Part shown: piece by piece, positions 16,466-25,852 of the stretch
Position numbering within the stretch: position 1 is the first letter of the stretch
Layout: the number at the start of each line of letters is the position of its first letter
DNA from: Albibacillus kandeliae
GTDB lineage: Bacteria; Pseudomonadota; Alphaproteobacteria; Rhodobacterales; Rhodobacteraceae
Direction of reading: 5' to 3'
Assembly (NCBI RefSeq): GCF_003116585.1
Contig: NZ_QEHM01000010.1
Coordinates: 62,001 to 126,000, forward strand
Length of the DNA: 64,000 bases
Made by a program: the position numbers and the translations under genes
Notes under the pieces: model-generated
What the model saw: the letters and a program-made list of their open reading frames with translations, nothing else
What the model was told of the DNA's origin: nothing
The model's database searches: none

Positions 16466-18052
16466 ATGAAACATTTCAGATTGAAGAAGGGGCTGACCGC
16501 CCTGTTACTGGCGGGAGCCGCGTTCAACGCGGCCCCCGTTGCCGCGCAAAACAGCGACACCTTGGTCATCGCGCGGTCGATGGACGTCAACTCGCTCGAC
16601 CCGGCCCGCGCCTTCTGTGACACCTGCCAGTTCTACCTGACGGCGGTTTACGAGACGCTGGTCACACTCGACGCCGACAACAAGACGCTCAAGCCCAACC
16701 TCGCAGAGAGCTGGGACGTGAACGAGAACTTCACCGAGTTCACCTTCCACCTCAAGGACGCGACCTTTGCCGACGGCTCTCCGGTCGAGGCGTCCGACGT
16801 GGTCTGGACCTTCGAACGCCTCAAGAACCTCAAGGCCTCGCCGTCGTTCCTGATGGACGGCCTGACCTCGGCCGAGGCGGTCGACGCCAAGACGGTCAAG
16901 TTCACCGTGGATGCGCCGAACTCGGAATTCCTCAACAAGGTGTCCGCACCCTATACCGGCATCATCAACGCCGAGGTGGCCGAGGCCAACGGCGCCATCG
17001 CGGGCGACACTGCAGCCGAGGCGGACAAGTCCGAGCCCTGGTTCCTCGCGAACTCGGCAGGATCCGGTCCCTTCATGCTCGCCAGCTACTCGCCCGAAGC
17101 CGAGCTGCGCCTTGCCCGTAACGATTCCTACTGGGGCACCGAACCGGCCTTTTCCGAGGTGGTCGTGACCCAGATCCAGGACGCCGTGAGCCAGGCGCAG
17201 GCGCTGGAAACCGGTCAGGTCGATATCGCCATGCAGATCGACCCGGACACCGCCCAGTCGATCCGCTCGGGCGATGTGACAACCGAGGTCGTGCCCTCCT
17301 ACAACTTCCTCTACATCGGCTTCATCCCCGGTGCGAAGGACATGGCCGACGTGCTGACGCCGGAGGTCCGCCAGGCCCTCGCGCTGGCAATCGACTATGA
17401 TGGCATGCTCGACTTCACCGTCGGCGGCAACGGCGCCAAGCAGGCCGCGCCGATCCCGAACGGCTTTCCCGGAACTGCCGGCCTGACTCCGCGCGCGCAG
17501 GACATCGAGAAGGCCAAGCAGATGCTGGCCGATGCCGGCCAATCCGACCTCAAGCTGGTCGCGGGCTACCCGAACGACAACGTCTACGGGGTCGACTTCA
17601 ACATCATGATGCAGAAGGTCCAGCAGGACTTTGCCGCCGTTGGGGTCGAGCTGGAGCTGAAACCGCTGACTTGGGCCGTCTGGCGCGACGAACTCGGCGC
17701 AGGCGAATGGCCGGTGACCGCGATCTACTATGCCCCCGACTACTACGGTTCGGGCCAGTACGTCGCCTACTTCGGCATGATCGACGGCTTCCCCTGGACC
17801 AACCGCGCCAGCCTCGGGAAGGGCGAGCTGGTGGTGAACCCGGCAGAGGCCGACCTCTACGCCAAGGCACTGGCCTCGTCCGGCGCAGCCTCGGAGGAAG
17901 CCTATACCGAGATCGGCCAGGCCATGATGGACGACGCGATCATCCTTCCTCTGGTGTCGCCGAACCTCGTTCTCGCCTATCGCAACGATATCGAGGGCGT
18001 GCGATACTCTGCCTGCTGCAACCTGCCGCTGGCCGAAATCTCGCGGAAATAA
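16466..18052 (+). CDS. ABC transporter periplasmic binding protein, family 5 (peptide/nickel/opine type)
   Basis: A 528-residue extracellular solute-binding protein of family 5. The Sec signal peptide (MKHFRLKKGLTALLLAGAAF.., cleavage near VAAQ) leads to DTLVIARSMDVNSLDPARAF, the usual beginning of the mature fold, followed by PNLAESWDVNENFTEFTFHL. Length fits DppA/OppA relatives. It delivers a peptide, opine or other compound to the permeases encoded next (gap 7 bp). An unusual CDTCQF near residue 52 and a CC pair near the end could form disulfides. The ligand is unknown; aminotransferase neighbours suggest an amine or amino-acid derivative. Confidence 0.92.
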   Translation: MKHFRLKKGLTALLLAGAAFNAAPVAAQNSDTLVIARSMDVNSLDPARAFCDTCQFYLTAVYETLVTLDADNKTLKPNLAESWDVNENFTEFTFHLKDATFADGSPVEASDVVWTFERLKNLKASPSFLMDGLTSAEAVDAKTVKFTVDAPNSEFLNKVSAPYTGIINAEVAEANGAIAGDTAAEADKSEPWFLANSAGSGPFMLASYSPEAELRLARNDSYWGTEPAFSEVVVTQIQDAVSQAQALETGQVDIAMQIDPDTAQSIRSGDVTTEVVPSYNFLYIGFIPGAKDMADVLTPEVRQALALAIDYDGMLDFTVGGNGAKQAAPIPNGFPGTAGLTPRAQDIEKAKQMLADAGQSDLKLVAGYPNDNVYGVDFNIMMQKVQQDFAAVGVELELKPLTWAVWRDELGAGEWPVTAIYYAPDYYGSGQYVAYFGMIDGFPWTNRASLGKGELVVNPAEADLYAKALASSGAASEEAYTEIGQAMMDDAIILPLVSPNLVLAYRNDIEGVRYSACCNLPLAEISRK

Positions 18053-18059
18053 GTAACAG

Positions 18060-19073
18060 ATGCTCGCCTATATCGTCAGACGGCTGATCTCTATTCCCTT
18101 TCTGCTGTTGGGCGTGGCGAGCGTCTCGTTCCTGCTCTCGCAAATGACCAAGGGCGACCCGCTGGCCGCCCTTGTCCCCGAACGGATGATGTCGAACCCC
18201 GAGATCGTAGAGGCGGTCAAGGCCGAGTGGGGTCTCGATAAGCCGCTGCCCGTCCGCTACGTTCGCTACCTCGGCAACCTCATCCAGGGCGATCTTGGCA
18301 CCTCGTTCTCGACACGCCGCCCCGTCGCCACCGACATCGCCGAACGGCTCCCGGCCACGCTGGAACTCGTCATCGCCGCCATGATCATCGGTACTGCGTT
18401 GGGGCTCTGCCTTGGCCTGCTCTCGGCCCGGTTTCGCGGTTCCGCCTTCGACAGTCTCGCGCGCATCTTCGCGCTGATCGGATCCTCCCTCCCCATCTTC
18501 TGGTCCGGCTTGATCCTGCTCTACCTGCTGTCGGTGCGCATCGCGCTTGTGCCCGGCACCGGGCGCCTGCCGCCACGGGTCCAACCGCCGCCGACCCATA
18601 CCGGGCTCTACACCATCGACGCGCTCATCGCCGGGGACATCTCGCTATTCTGGCAGGCTCTGGCGCATCTCGCGCTGCCCGCCTTCGTGCTGGGCTGGGC
18701 CGTGACGGGCATCATCACCCGCCTCGTGCGCTCCTCGCTGATCGAAGGGCTGGGACAGGACTATGCCCGCACCGCCCGCGCCAAGGGCGCGCCGGAGCGG
18801 GTAGTGCTGATCGGCCACGCACTGCCAAACGCGATGATCCCGCTGCTGACCATCCTTGGCTTTACCTTTGCCTACCTGATCACCGGAGCAGTGCTGACCG
18901 AAGCGATCTTTTCCTGGCCGGGCATCGGCTCCTACGCGGTGCGGGCTGCAGCGTCGCTCGATTATCCCGCCATCGGCGGCGTCACCATCGTCGGCTCTGT
19001 CGCATTCCTGCTGGCCAACCTGCTGACCGACATCGCTTACGCCTGGGCCAACCCACGGATCAAGGTGCACTGA
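18060..19073 (+). CDS. ABC transporter permease (DppB-like)
   Basis: A 337-residue permease with an N-terminal helix (YIVRRLISIPFLLLGVASVSF), a periplasmic loop that includes KAEWGLDKPLPVRYVRYLGNLIQGDLGTS, and five further helices; this order is typical of DppB/OppB. The coupling loop QDYARTARAKGAPERVVLIGHALPNA is near residue 240. It forms the import channel with the next gene, whose start overlaps its stop by one base (TGATG). Confidence 0.92.
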   Translation: MLAYIVRRLISIPFLLLGVASVSFLLSQMTKGDPLAALVPERMMSNPEIVEAVKAEWGLDKPLPVRYVRYLGNLIQGDLGTSFSTRRPVATDIAERLPATLELVIAAMIIGTALGLCLGLLSARFRGSAFDSLARIFALIGSSLPIFWSGLILLYLLSVRIALVPGTGRLPPRVQPPPTHTGLYTIDALIAGDISLFWQALAHLALPAFVLGWAVTGIITRLVRSSLIEGLGQDYARTARAKGAPERVVLIGHALPNAMIPLLTILGFTFAYLITGAVLTEAIFSWPGIGSYAVRAAASLDYPAIGGVTIVGSVAFLLANLLTDIAYAWANPRIKVH

Positions 19074-19945
19074 TGGCCGAACTCTCCAACGCCCTTGGCA
19101 CCGCCGCCAGCCGCACCCGTTTCGTCGGCCTGCGCCGCTTGGTCCGTCGCCTGCCCCCGACCGCCAAGGTCGGCGCCGCGATCCTGCTGTTCTGGATCGT
19201 GACCGTTCTCACCATCCACTTCTGGCCGGTGGCCGACCCCCTCGCCATGGTGGGCCGCCGTCTGCAACCGCCCTCGGGCGACCACTGGCTCGGCACCGAT
19301 GCGCTCGGGCGCGATGTGTTCTCGCGCACCCTGCACGGTTCGGTCTGGTCGATCCCGATCGCTATCGTCGTCGTGGCCTTCGCCGTCGCCATCGGCTCGG
19401 CCCTTGGTGCCGTTGCAGGTTTCTTCGGCGGCTGGTGGGACGCGGTGATCATGCGCCTTGTCGACGTCACCGTTTCCTTCCCGCCCATCCTGCTGGCCAT
19501 GGCGGTCGCCGCCATGCTGGGGCCCGGCCTCGCCAATGCCTCGATTGCCATGGTCATCGTCTGGTGGCCGATTTACGCCCGCCTGATGCGCGCGCAGGTG
19601 CTGGAGGTCCGCGAGCGCGAGCATGTCGAGGCCGCTGTCGCCGGTGGCGCGGGCCGCGTCCGGGTGCTGGTGGTTCATGTGCTGCCGCTCTGCTGGACGC
19701 CGACCCTGATCAACGCGACCATGGACTTCGGGCAGGTCGTCCTGCTTGCCGCCTCGCTGAGCTTCATCGGCCTTGGCGCCACGCCGCCCAGCCCGGAATG
19801 GGGCAGCATGATCTCCGAGGGCGCGACCCGCTTCTACAACTGGTGGATCGCTTTCGGCCCGGGCATGGCGATCCTCTCGGTCGTCCTTGCCACCTCCTTC
19901 CTCGGCGACGGTCTCCGCGATGCCTTTGACAGGAGGGCCGGATGA
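19073..19945 (+). CDS. ABC transporter permease (DppC-like)
   Basis: A 290-residue permease with the DppC/OppC N-terminal region, the motif GTDALGRDVFSRTLHGS (about 73-89), about six membrane segments and the ATPase-coupling loop near residue 190 (VREREHVEAAVAGGAGRV). It pairs with the DppB-like protein. Its stop overlaps the start of the first ATPase gene by four bases (ATGA). Confidence 0.92.
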   Translation: MAELSNALGTAASRTRFVGLRRLVRRLPPTAKVGAAILLFWIVTVLTIHFWPVADPLAMVGRRLQPPSGDHWLGTDALGRDVFSRTLHGSVWSIPIAIVVVAFAVAIGSALGAVAGFFGGWWDAVIMRLVDVTVSFPPILLAMAVAAMLGPGLANASIAMVIVWWPIYARLMRAQVLEVREREHVEAAVAGGAGRVRVLVVHVLPLCWTPTLINATMDFGQVVLLAASLSFIGLGATPPSPEWGSMISEGATRFYNWWIAFGPGMAILSVVLATSFLGDGLRDAFDRRAG

Positions 19946-20931
19946 GCGAACCGCTCCTCGATATCCGCGATCTACGCATCTCGTTCCGGGGACCCGACGG
20001 CACATGGTCCGAGGCCCTGCGCGGCGTCGATCTCTCACTGGAACGTGGCGGCGTTCTTGGTGTCGTGGGCGAAAGCGGCTCGGGCAAGTCCATCGCGATG
20101 ATGGCCTTCCTCCAGCTCCTGCCCCGTGGCGCCCGCATCTCCGGCAGTGCACGGTTCAACGGTGAAGAGTTGATCGGCATGGCCCCCTCGCGCATCCGGC
20201 AGATCCGCGGCAAGAACATCGGCTGCATTTTTCAAGACCCGCTTTCGGCCTTCAATCCGGTGCTGACCATCGGCTCCCAGATCGCCGAGGCGATCCGGCT
20301 GCACGACCGGTCCGTCTCGCGCCGGGAGGCGCTGAAAGAGGCCGAACGGCTGTTCGAGATGGTCTCCATCCCGCAACCCGCGCGCCGGGTCAGGCAGTAT
20401 CCGCACGAGTTCTCGGGCGGCATGCGACAGCGCGCGATGATCGCGATGGCGCTGGCCAACCGGCCCGAGCTGATCATCGCCGACGAACCGACTACCGCGC
20501 TTGACGTGACCGTGCAGGCCCAGATTCTCGACCTGCTGGCCGACCTGCGCAAGGAACTGGGCATCGGCCTCGTGATGATCACCCACGACCTTGGCGTCGT
20601 GGCGGGCATCGCCGACGAGATTGCGGTGATGTACGGCGGCAAGGTAGTCGAACGCGGACCGACTGACCCGGTGTTCTACGACACCGCCCATCCCTACACC
20701 GCGGGGCTGATCGGGGCCGTTCCGACACTGGAAGGAACCGGCGCGCTGCGACAGATCCCGGGCACGCCTCCGTCGATCTTCACGCGCCCCCAAGGCTGCT
20801 CCTTCAACCCGCGCTGCGAGCGGGCCGAGGCAGTTTGCCTGCGCGAGGATCCGCCCTTCGCGGTACACGGCCGCACATCCTGTGCCTGCCACTTCCCGCT
20901 TGGTCCCTCGCTCCGGGTCGTCGGGTCATGA
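19942..20931 (+). CDS. ABC transporter ATP-binding protein (DppD-like)
   Basis: A 329-residue ATPase with Walker A GESGSGKS at 43-50, signature [10 protein letters not shown], Walker B LIIADEP, and the oligopeptide-transporter C-terminal extension carrying clustered cysteines ([14 protein letters not shown]), as in DppD/OppD. It is one of the two ATPases of the peptide-type importer; its partner is at 21740-22738. Between them, with 4-nt overlaps on each side, lies a shikimate-dehydrogenase-like gene, which is an unusual insertion in this otherwise standard operon. Confidence 0.92.
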   Translation: MSEPLLDIRDLRISFRGPDGTWSEALRGVDLSLERGGVLGVVGESGSGKSIAMMAFLQLLPRGARISGSARFNGEELIGMAPSRIRQIRGKNIGCIFQDPLSAFNPVLTIGSQIAEAIRLHDRSVSRREALKEAERLFEMVSIPQPARRVRQYPHEFSGGMRQRAMIAMALANRPELIIADEPTTALDVTVQAQILDLLADLRKELGIGLVMITHDLGVVAGIADEIAVMYGGKVVERGPTDPVFYDTAHPYTAGLIGAVPTLEGTGALRQIPGTPPSIFTRPQGCSFNPRCERAEAVCLREDPPFAVHGRTSCACHFPLGPSLRVVGS

Positions 20932-21743
20932 AGCAGTTCGCACCGCCGCAGATCACCGGCCGCACGCGGGTCATGTTCATCATGGGGGATCCCATCGGCC
21001 ACGTCGTCGGCACCGCCGTGCTGAATGCCGCATGGCAAGAGGCCGGACGCGACCTTGTCACCGTACCGCTGCACGTGCTCGCCCCGGACCTGCCGCACAT
21101 GCTCGACAGCCTCCGCAAGGCGCCCAACGTGGCGGGCACCGGCATTACCATCCCGCACAAGATCGCGGCGCTCTCGCTGGTCGATCACGTGACCGAGGCA
21201 GCGCGGCTTGCCGGGGCAGTGAATTTCATCCGCCGCAACCCGGACGGATCCCTCACCGGTCACAACATCGACGGCGCAGGTTTCCTTGCCGGTCTAACGG
21301 ACCACGGCATCGACCCGGTCGGGCGCAGTGTTCAAATCGCCGGGGCCGGTGGCGTGGCGCGGCCCATCGCCTTCGCGCTCGCCGCTGCGGGGGCCCACCG
21401 CCTGACCATCCGCAACCGGGACAAGACCAAGGCCGAGGCCCTGCTTGCCGATATCCGGGCAAGCGGCGTCGCCCCCGGGTGCACCCTCGAAACCGCCCTC
21501 GGTGCGCCCGCCGACCTGCTGGTCAACGCAACCTCTCTCGGCATGAAGGAAACGGATCCGATGCCTTTCGACCTTGCCGACATCGCAACTGGCGCCATCG
21601 TGGCCGAGGTGGTGATGACCCCGGCCGAAACGCCACTGCTCGCCGCGGCGCGGGCTCGCGGCTGCACCATCGTTCCGGGCCGCGCGATGATGGATCCGCA
21701 GGCCGCGCTGGTCGCCGCCTTCCTCGACGGGACGCCCGCGTGA
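20928..21743 (+). CDS. Shikimate dehydrogenase-like oxidoreductase with altered substrate motif
   Basis: A 271-residue protein with the shikimate/quinate dehydrogenase fold. The substrate domain comes first, the catalytic lysine is K78 in TIPHK and its partner D115 in GHNIDGAGF; the nucleotide loop GAGGVAR is at 139-145. The N-terminal shikimate-binding element, normally HS.SP.(M/L)HN, reads [13 protein letters not shown] here, so the serines that hold the shikimate carboxylate are missing. It probably acts on another hydroxy or keto acid. ATG 20928 is chosen for the 4-nt overlap with the preceding ATPase stop; the longer frame lies inside that gene. It sits inside an importer operon, so it is likely catabolic rather than part of aromatic biosynthesis. 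Confidence 0.82.
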   Translation: MKQFAPPQITGRTRVMFIMGDPIGHVVGTAVLNAAWQEAGRDLVTVPLHVLAPDLPHMLDSLRKAPNVAGTGITIPHKIAALSLVDHVTEAARLAGAVNFIRRNPDGSLTGHNIDGAGFLAGLTDHGIDPVGRSVQIAGAGGVARPIAFALAAAGAHRLTIRNRDKTKAEALLADIRASGVAPGCTLETALGAPADLLVNATSLGMKETDPMPFDLADIATGAIVAEVVMTPAETPLLAAARARGCTIVPGRAMMDPQAALVAAFLDGTPA

Positions 21744-22738
21744 CACAAGGACAGACAACCGCCCCCGTTCTCTCGGTCCGCGACCTGACCAAGGATTTCC
21801 CGCTCCGCGGCGGTCTCCTCGGTCGCGAGGTCGGGCGGGTGCAGGCCGTCTCGGGCATTTCTTTCGACATCGCCCCGGGTGAAACCTTCGGCCTCGTCGG
21901 TGAATCCGGCTGCGGCAAGTCCACGCTCGGACGCAGCATCCTGCGGCTGATCGAACCGACCTCCGGTCAGGTCCTGCTGGCTGGCAAGGACGTGACCGCC
22001 GCGACCGATGAACAGTTGCGCCAGTTGCGCCGCGAGATGCAGATCGTGTTTCAGGATCCGATGGCCTCGCTTCACCCGCGCATGACCATCAGCCAGATTC
22101 TCGCCGAGGGGATGCGCCTTGCCGACCTCCCGAAGTCCGAGGTGGAGCGCAAGATCAGTTCGCTGATCGACATGGTCCGCCTGCCCGCCGATACCGCGAC
22201 CCGCTATCCGCACGAACTCTCCGGCGGACAGCGCCAGCGGATCGGCATCGCCCGCGCGCTCTCGCTCGATCCAAGGCTGATCGTCCTCGACGAACCGGTC
22301 TCGGCGCTCGATGTCTCGATCCAGGCCGGCGTGCTGAACCTGCTGGAAGAGCTACAGGAGAACCTGGGCTGCGCCTATCTGTTCGTGGCGCACGACCTTG
22401 GCGTGGTCCGCCACATCTCGGACCGGGTGGCTGTCATGTACCTTGGCCGCATCGTCGAGATGGCCCCGGTGGCGCAGCTCTACTCGAACCCGCAGCATCC
22501 CTATACCCAGTCGCTGATGTCCGCGATCCCCCGTCCGGATCCCCGCGTCGAACGCGCGCGCAAGCGCATCGTGCTCAAGGGTGACCTGCCCTCTCCAATC
22601 GACCCGCCTCCCGGCTGCCGGTTCCACACCCGCTGCCCCCGGGCGACCGAGATCTGCAAGCGCGCAGTCCCGCCGCTGGCGAGCCCGGACAACAGCGCCG
22701 CGCTGGTCGCCTGTCACCACCCCGGCCCGATCGGCTGA
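21740..22738 (+). CDS. ABC transporter ATP-binding protein (DppF-like)
   Basis: A 332-residue ATPase with Walker [10 protein letters not shown] at 54-62, signature LSGGQRQRI, Walker B LIVLDEP and the C-terminal cysteine-bearing oligopeptide-transporter extension ([15 protein letters not shown]). It is the partner of the DppD-like ATPase. The start is GTG 21740, overlapping the dehydrogenase-like gene by four bases; the much longer open frame upstream is a shadow of that gene. It closes the plus-strand operon that began at 15164 and converges on the CoA-transferase gene. Confidence 0.92.
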   Translation: MTQGQTTAPVLSVRDLTKDFPLRGGLLGREVGRVQAVSGISFDIAPGETFGLVGESGCGKSTLGRSILRLIEPTSGQVLLAGKDVTAATDEQLRQLRREMQIVFQDPMASLHPRMTISQILAEGMRLADLPKSEVERKISSLIDMVRLPADTATRYPHELSGGQRQRIGIARALSLDPRLIVLDEPVSALDVSIQAGVLNLLEELQENLGCAYLFVAHDLGVVRHISDRVAVMYLGRIVEMAPVAQLYSNPQHPYTQSLMSAIPRPDPRVERARKRIVLKGDLPSPIDPPPGCRFHTRCPRATEICKRAVPPLASPDNSAALVACHHPGPIG

Positions 22739-22762
22739 CATCGGGATCGCAAGGGCGCCGCT

Positions 22763-23932
22763 CTACTCCGCTGTCCGCGGCCCGACCCGGGAAACCTCTT
22801 CGCCCAACCGACGTAAAACCTCCGCCGTGTGCTTTCCAAGGCCGGGGGCCGCGTGGTCGCGGCCCTGCGGAACGCCCTCGAACCGGACCGGCAGCGGAAC
22901 CGACCGCACCCGCCCGGGAAGGTCATCGGAGGCCGCGAAGAAGTTCTGCGCCGAAAGGTGCGGATCGCTGAGCAGGTCGTCGATCCCCGCAACGCGGGCA
23001 TAGGGAATGTCCTTTGCCTCGAAAATCGCGATCCACGCTTCGGTGGGCTTCTGCGTCAGGCCGGTCGCAAGCCGATGATAGAGCCTGTCGGACCGCGCAT
23101 TGCGTTGTGCGGGGTCACCGAACCACGGTTCGGAAGGAATGCCGGTCTCTCCCATCGCGTCGAGAACCGCGCGCCAGTGCCGTTCATCGTAGGGCATGAC
23201 CGAGAGCCAGCCGTCTGCCGTTGCATAGGGCCGGCGGCTTGGGTTCAGCAGGCGGACATAACCCGGCCTCCCACCGAGATCGAAGCTTGCGGCATCAAGG
23301 TGCTCGTTCATCAGAAAGGCGACGAGGCATTCGAACATGGGCACTTCGATCGCCTGCCCCTGCCCCGTCCGCTCCCGCGCAAGGAGCGCGGCAAGGATGG
23401 CATAGAGGATGTGCAGCCCGCCGATCTTGTCGGCGACGATCGTCGGCACATAGGCCGGTTCCGCCCCGACGCGTGTCGGCAGGGCGGCGAGCCCCCCTGC
23501 GGCCTGGATGATGTCGTCATAGGCGGGCCGCCCGGCGTAGGGTCCGTCGCTGCCATATCCGGTGGCCGCGCAATGGATCAGCCGGGGCCTGCCCTGACGT
23601 ACCGTTTCCGCGTCAAGCCCGACCCGCCGCGCCGCTGCGGGACGCATGTTGTGCAGCACCACGTCCGAGTGATCGAGCAACTCCCCGAGGATCTCCTGCC
23701 CCTCCGGCGTCTTGAGGTCTGCCACCACCCCCAGCTTGTTCCGGTTGTTGTTGGCAAACAGCGCACCCGTTCCATCCGGCCCTCGCGTGCCAGAGGAGCG
23801 CGCGAGATCTCCCGCCGGCGGTTCCAGCTTGATGACCTCGGCCCCGAGGTCTCCAAGCACCTGTCCGGCCATCGGGCCCATCACGATGGTCGAGGCATCG
23901 AGGATGCGGAACGGTTTCAGAAGGTCGAGCAT
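22763..23932 (-). CDS. CaiB/BaiF family (class III) CoA-transferase
   Basis: A 389-residue CoA-transferase that moves CoA between carboxylic acids without a phospho-intermediate. The N-terminus LLKPFRILDAST..GPMAGQVLGDLGAEVIKLEPP is the classic family opening, and D139 in GRPAYDDIIQA fits the catalytic aspartate. ATG 23932 has AAGGAG seven bases upstream. It is the last gene of a minus-strand series with a TRAP importer, SDR and aldehyde dehydrogenase, suggesting that an imported substrate is oxidised to an acid and then activated as a CoA thioester. The specific acids are unknown. Confidence 0.9.
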   Translation of the reverse strand: MLDLLKPFRILDASTIVMGPMAGQVLGDLGAEVIKLEPPAGDLARSSGTRGPDGTGALFANNNRNKLGVVADLKTPEGQEILGELLDHSDVVLHNMRPAAARRVGLDAETVRQGRPRLIHCAATGYGSDGPYAGRPAYDDIIQAAGGLAALPTRVGAEPAYVPTIVADKIGGLHILYAILAALLARERTGQGQAIEVPMFECLVAFLMNEHLDAASFDLGGRPGYVRLLNPSRRPYATADGWLSVMPYDERHWRAVLDAMGETGIPSEPWFGDPAQRNARSDRLYHRLATGLTQKPTEAWIAIFEAKDIPYARVAGIDDLLSDPHLSAQNFFAASDDLPGRVRSVPLPVRFEGVPQGRDHAAPGLGKHTAEVLRRLGEEVSRVGPRTAE

Positions 23933-23951
23933 GTCTTCTCCTTCGCTTGCC

Positions 23952-25259
23952 TCAGCCTGCCACGCTCGGCAGCCACAGAACGATCTCCGGCACCACGACA
24001 AGCGCGGTCACGATCAGCAGGTCCGCCACGAGGAACCACATGACCCCGCGAAAGATCGTACCCGTCGAGGCAAGATCGCCGACGACCCCCTTGATGACAA
24101 AGACGTTCAGCCCGATGGGCGGTGTGATCATGCCGATCTCGAGGAATTTCGCCAGCAGAACGCCGAACCAGATCAGGTTCCAACCGGCCTCGTCGATGAT
24201 CGGCAGCAGGATCGGCAGGGTCAGCAGCATGGCCCCGATCGGCTCCAGGAACATCCCGAGCAGCAGGTAGACACAGGCAATCCCGATCAGGAGCAGGGTA
24301 AAGCTCAGCCCAGCACCCGAGATCGCCTCGGCCAGCACGTCACCCGCGCCGGAATAGGCGATGAACCGGGTCAGCATCGACGCGCCGATGGCAATGATGA
24401 ACAGCGCGGCCGAGTTGATCAGCGTGTCGATGACAGCCGCACGGAACCCCTGCCAGGTCAGCCCGCGCTTGAGCAACGCGATCACCACGGCAAGGAACGA
24501 ACCGACGGCCCCGGCCTCGGTCGGGGTGAAGGCGCCCATGAACAGGCCGCCCAGCACGCCCAGCATCAGCAGCAGAACCGGCCAGGTTTCGACAAGGGCG
24601 CCCAGCCGGTCCGGCCAGCTGAACCTGTCGTCATCGCGCGGTGCGAGCGCCGGGTTGAGCTTGGCGCGGATCACGACCACGCCGACGTACCCTAGCACGG
24701 TCAAAAGCCCCGCGCCCACCCCGCCCATGAACAGCGAGGACACCGGCACCTGCGCGATGATGCCGTAGAGGATCATCAGGATCGACGGCGGGATCAGCGC
24801 GCCGACTGTCCCCGCCGCCGCCACGGTGCCTGTCGCGAGGCTCACGTCGTACTTCTGGCGCATCATCTCGGGCACCGCGATCCGCCCCATCGCAGCCGCA
24901 CAGGCGATGGACGACCCCGTCACCGCCGCGAACCCCGCGGCTCCGAAGATAGAGGCCACCGCCAGCCCACCGGGCAACCGCGACAGCCAGACCCGGGCCG
25001 CCCGGAACAGTCCCGTCGTCAGCCCTCCGTTGTAGCAGACGAAACCCATCAGCAGGAACATGGGGATCGAGCTCAGCTGCCAGGTCGAGGCAAACCCCCA
25101 GGGCACCACCCCAAGCGCTCCCCATGCCGCCCGTTCGCCGACCAGCAGCCAGATACCCCCGAAGGAGACCCCGATCAGCGAGACCCCGATGGGGAATCTC
25201 AGGGCAATCAGCAGGACCAGCAGGCCAAGCCCGGCGAATCCGATATGTGCATCCGTCAT
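23952..25259 (-). CDS. TRAP transporter large permease (DctM-like)
   Basis: A 435-residue, very hydrophobic protein with about 12 membrane helices, matching DctM-type large subunits. Typical stretches are RFPIGVSLIGVSFGG, VTGSSIACAAAMGRIAVPEM and FTPTEAGAVGSFLAV. It is the ion-coupled translocation subunit for the small permease and binding protein encoded upstream. I take ATG 25259, which has GAGGG upstream, over TTG 25265. The gap to the DctQ stop is 9 bp. Confidence 0.92.
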   Translation of the reverse strand: MTDAHIGFAGLGLLVLLIALRFPIGVSLIGVSFGGIWLLVGERAAWGALGVVPWGFASTWQLSSIPMFLLMGFVCYNGGLTTGLFRAARVWLSRLPGGLAVASIFGAAGFAAVTGSSIACAAAMGRIAVPEMMRQKYDVSLATGTVAAAGTVGALIPPSILMILYGIIAQVPVSSLFMGGVGAGLLTVLGYVGVVVIRAKLNPALAPRDDDRFSWPDRLGALVETWPVLLLMLGVLGGLFMGAFTPTEAGAVGSFLAVVIALLKRGLTWQGFRAAVIDTLINSAALFIIAIGASMLTRFIAYSGAGDVLAEAISGAGLSFTLLLIGIACVYLLLGMFLEPIGAMLLTLPILLPIIDEAGWNLIWFGVLLAKFLEIGMITPPIGLNVFVIKGVVGDLASTGTIFRGVMWFLVADLLIVTALVVVPEIVLWLPSVAG

Positions 25260-25268
25260 CGCCAACCC

Positions 25269-25784
25269 TCAGAACGCGCGGTCGACATGGAATTCGGCAC
25301 CCCGAATGCCGTAGCGCGCGATCTTGTAGACCAGCGCCGCCACGATCAGCCCGGTGCCGATGGGCATCAGGTAGAAAGCAGGCCAGGTGTCGATCCGCAC
25401 GTCCTGCTCGATGATGAAGGTGCTGACCTGCGTCTTGCGCAGCGCCTCTTCGACCCCACGCCAGGTCAGCAGGCCGAAGATGACAGCCGCATAGAGGGAG
25501 GCGCCCGAGTTCAGTCGCCGCTGAACCGGCAGAGCAAGGCGCTCGACCAGAATCTCGACGGAGATATGCTTGCTGCCGCGCTCGGCGAAGGCCAGAGGAA
25601 GGAAGACCACCGCCACCATGTAGTAGTTCGACACGATCGCGATCGTGCCCGGCAGGGGACTGGACAGGAAGAACTTCGCCGCCACGTCCGCCGTGATGTG
25701 CACCATCATGAGAACGAGAGCGACGGCGCTGACCAGCGTCGCGCCCCCGATCGCGCCACCAAGCGCCTTTTCGATTGCCTGCAT
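25269..25784 (-). CDS. TRAP transporter small permease (DctQ-like)
   Basis: A 171-residue protein with four membrane helices, the size and layout of a DctQ small permease (first helix GGATLVSAVALVLMMVHI, then FFLSSPLPGTIAIVSNYYMVAVVFLPLAFAE). It partners the DctM-like protein. Of the two ATGs at 25790 and 25784, the second has AAGGA at the better distance; the longer open frame runs back through the binding-protein end and is not used. Confidence 0.87.
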   Translation of the reverse strand: MQAIEKALGGAIGGATLVSAVALVLMMVHITADVAAKFFLSSPLPGTIAIVSNYYMVAVVFLPLAFAERGSKHISVEILVERLALPVQRRLNSGASLYAAVIFGLLTWRGVEEALRKTQVSTFIIEQDVRIDTWPAFYLMPIGTGLIVAALVYKIARYGIRGAEFHVDRAF

Positions 25785-25852
25785 TGTCATGTCCTTGCGA
25801 AAGGGGTCTGCCCGACCGGGGAGCGAGCCGGGCAGACCTGCGCGCAGTGTCC

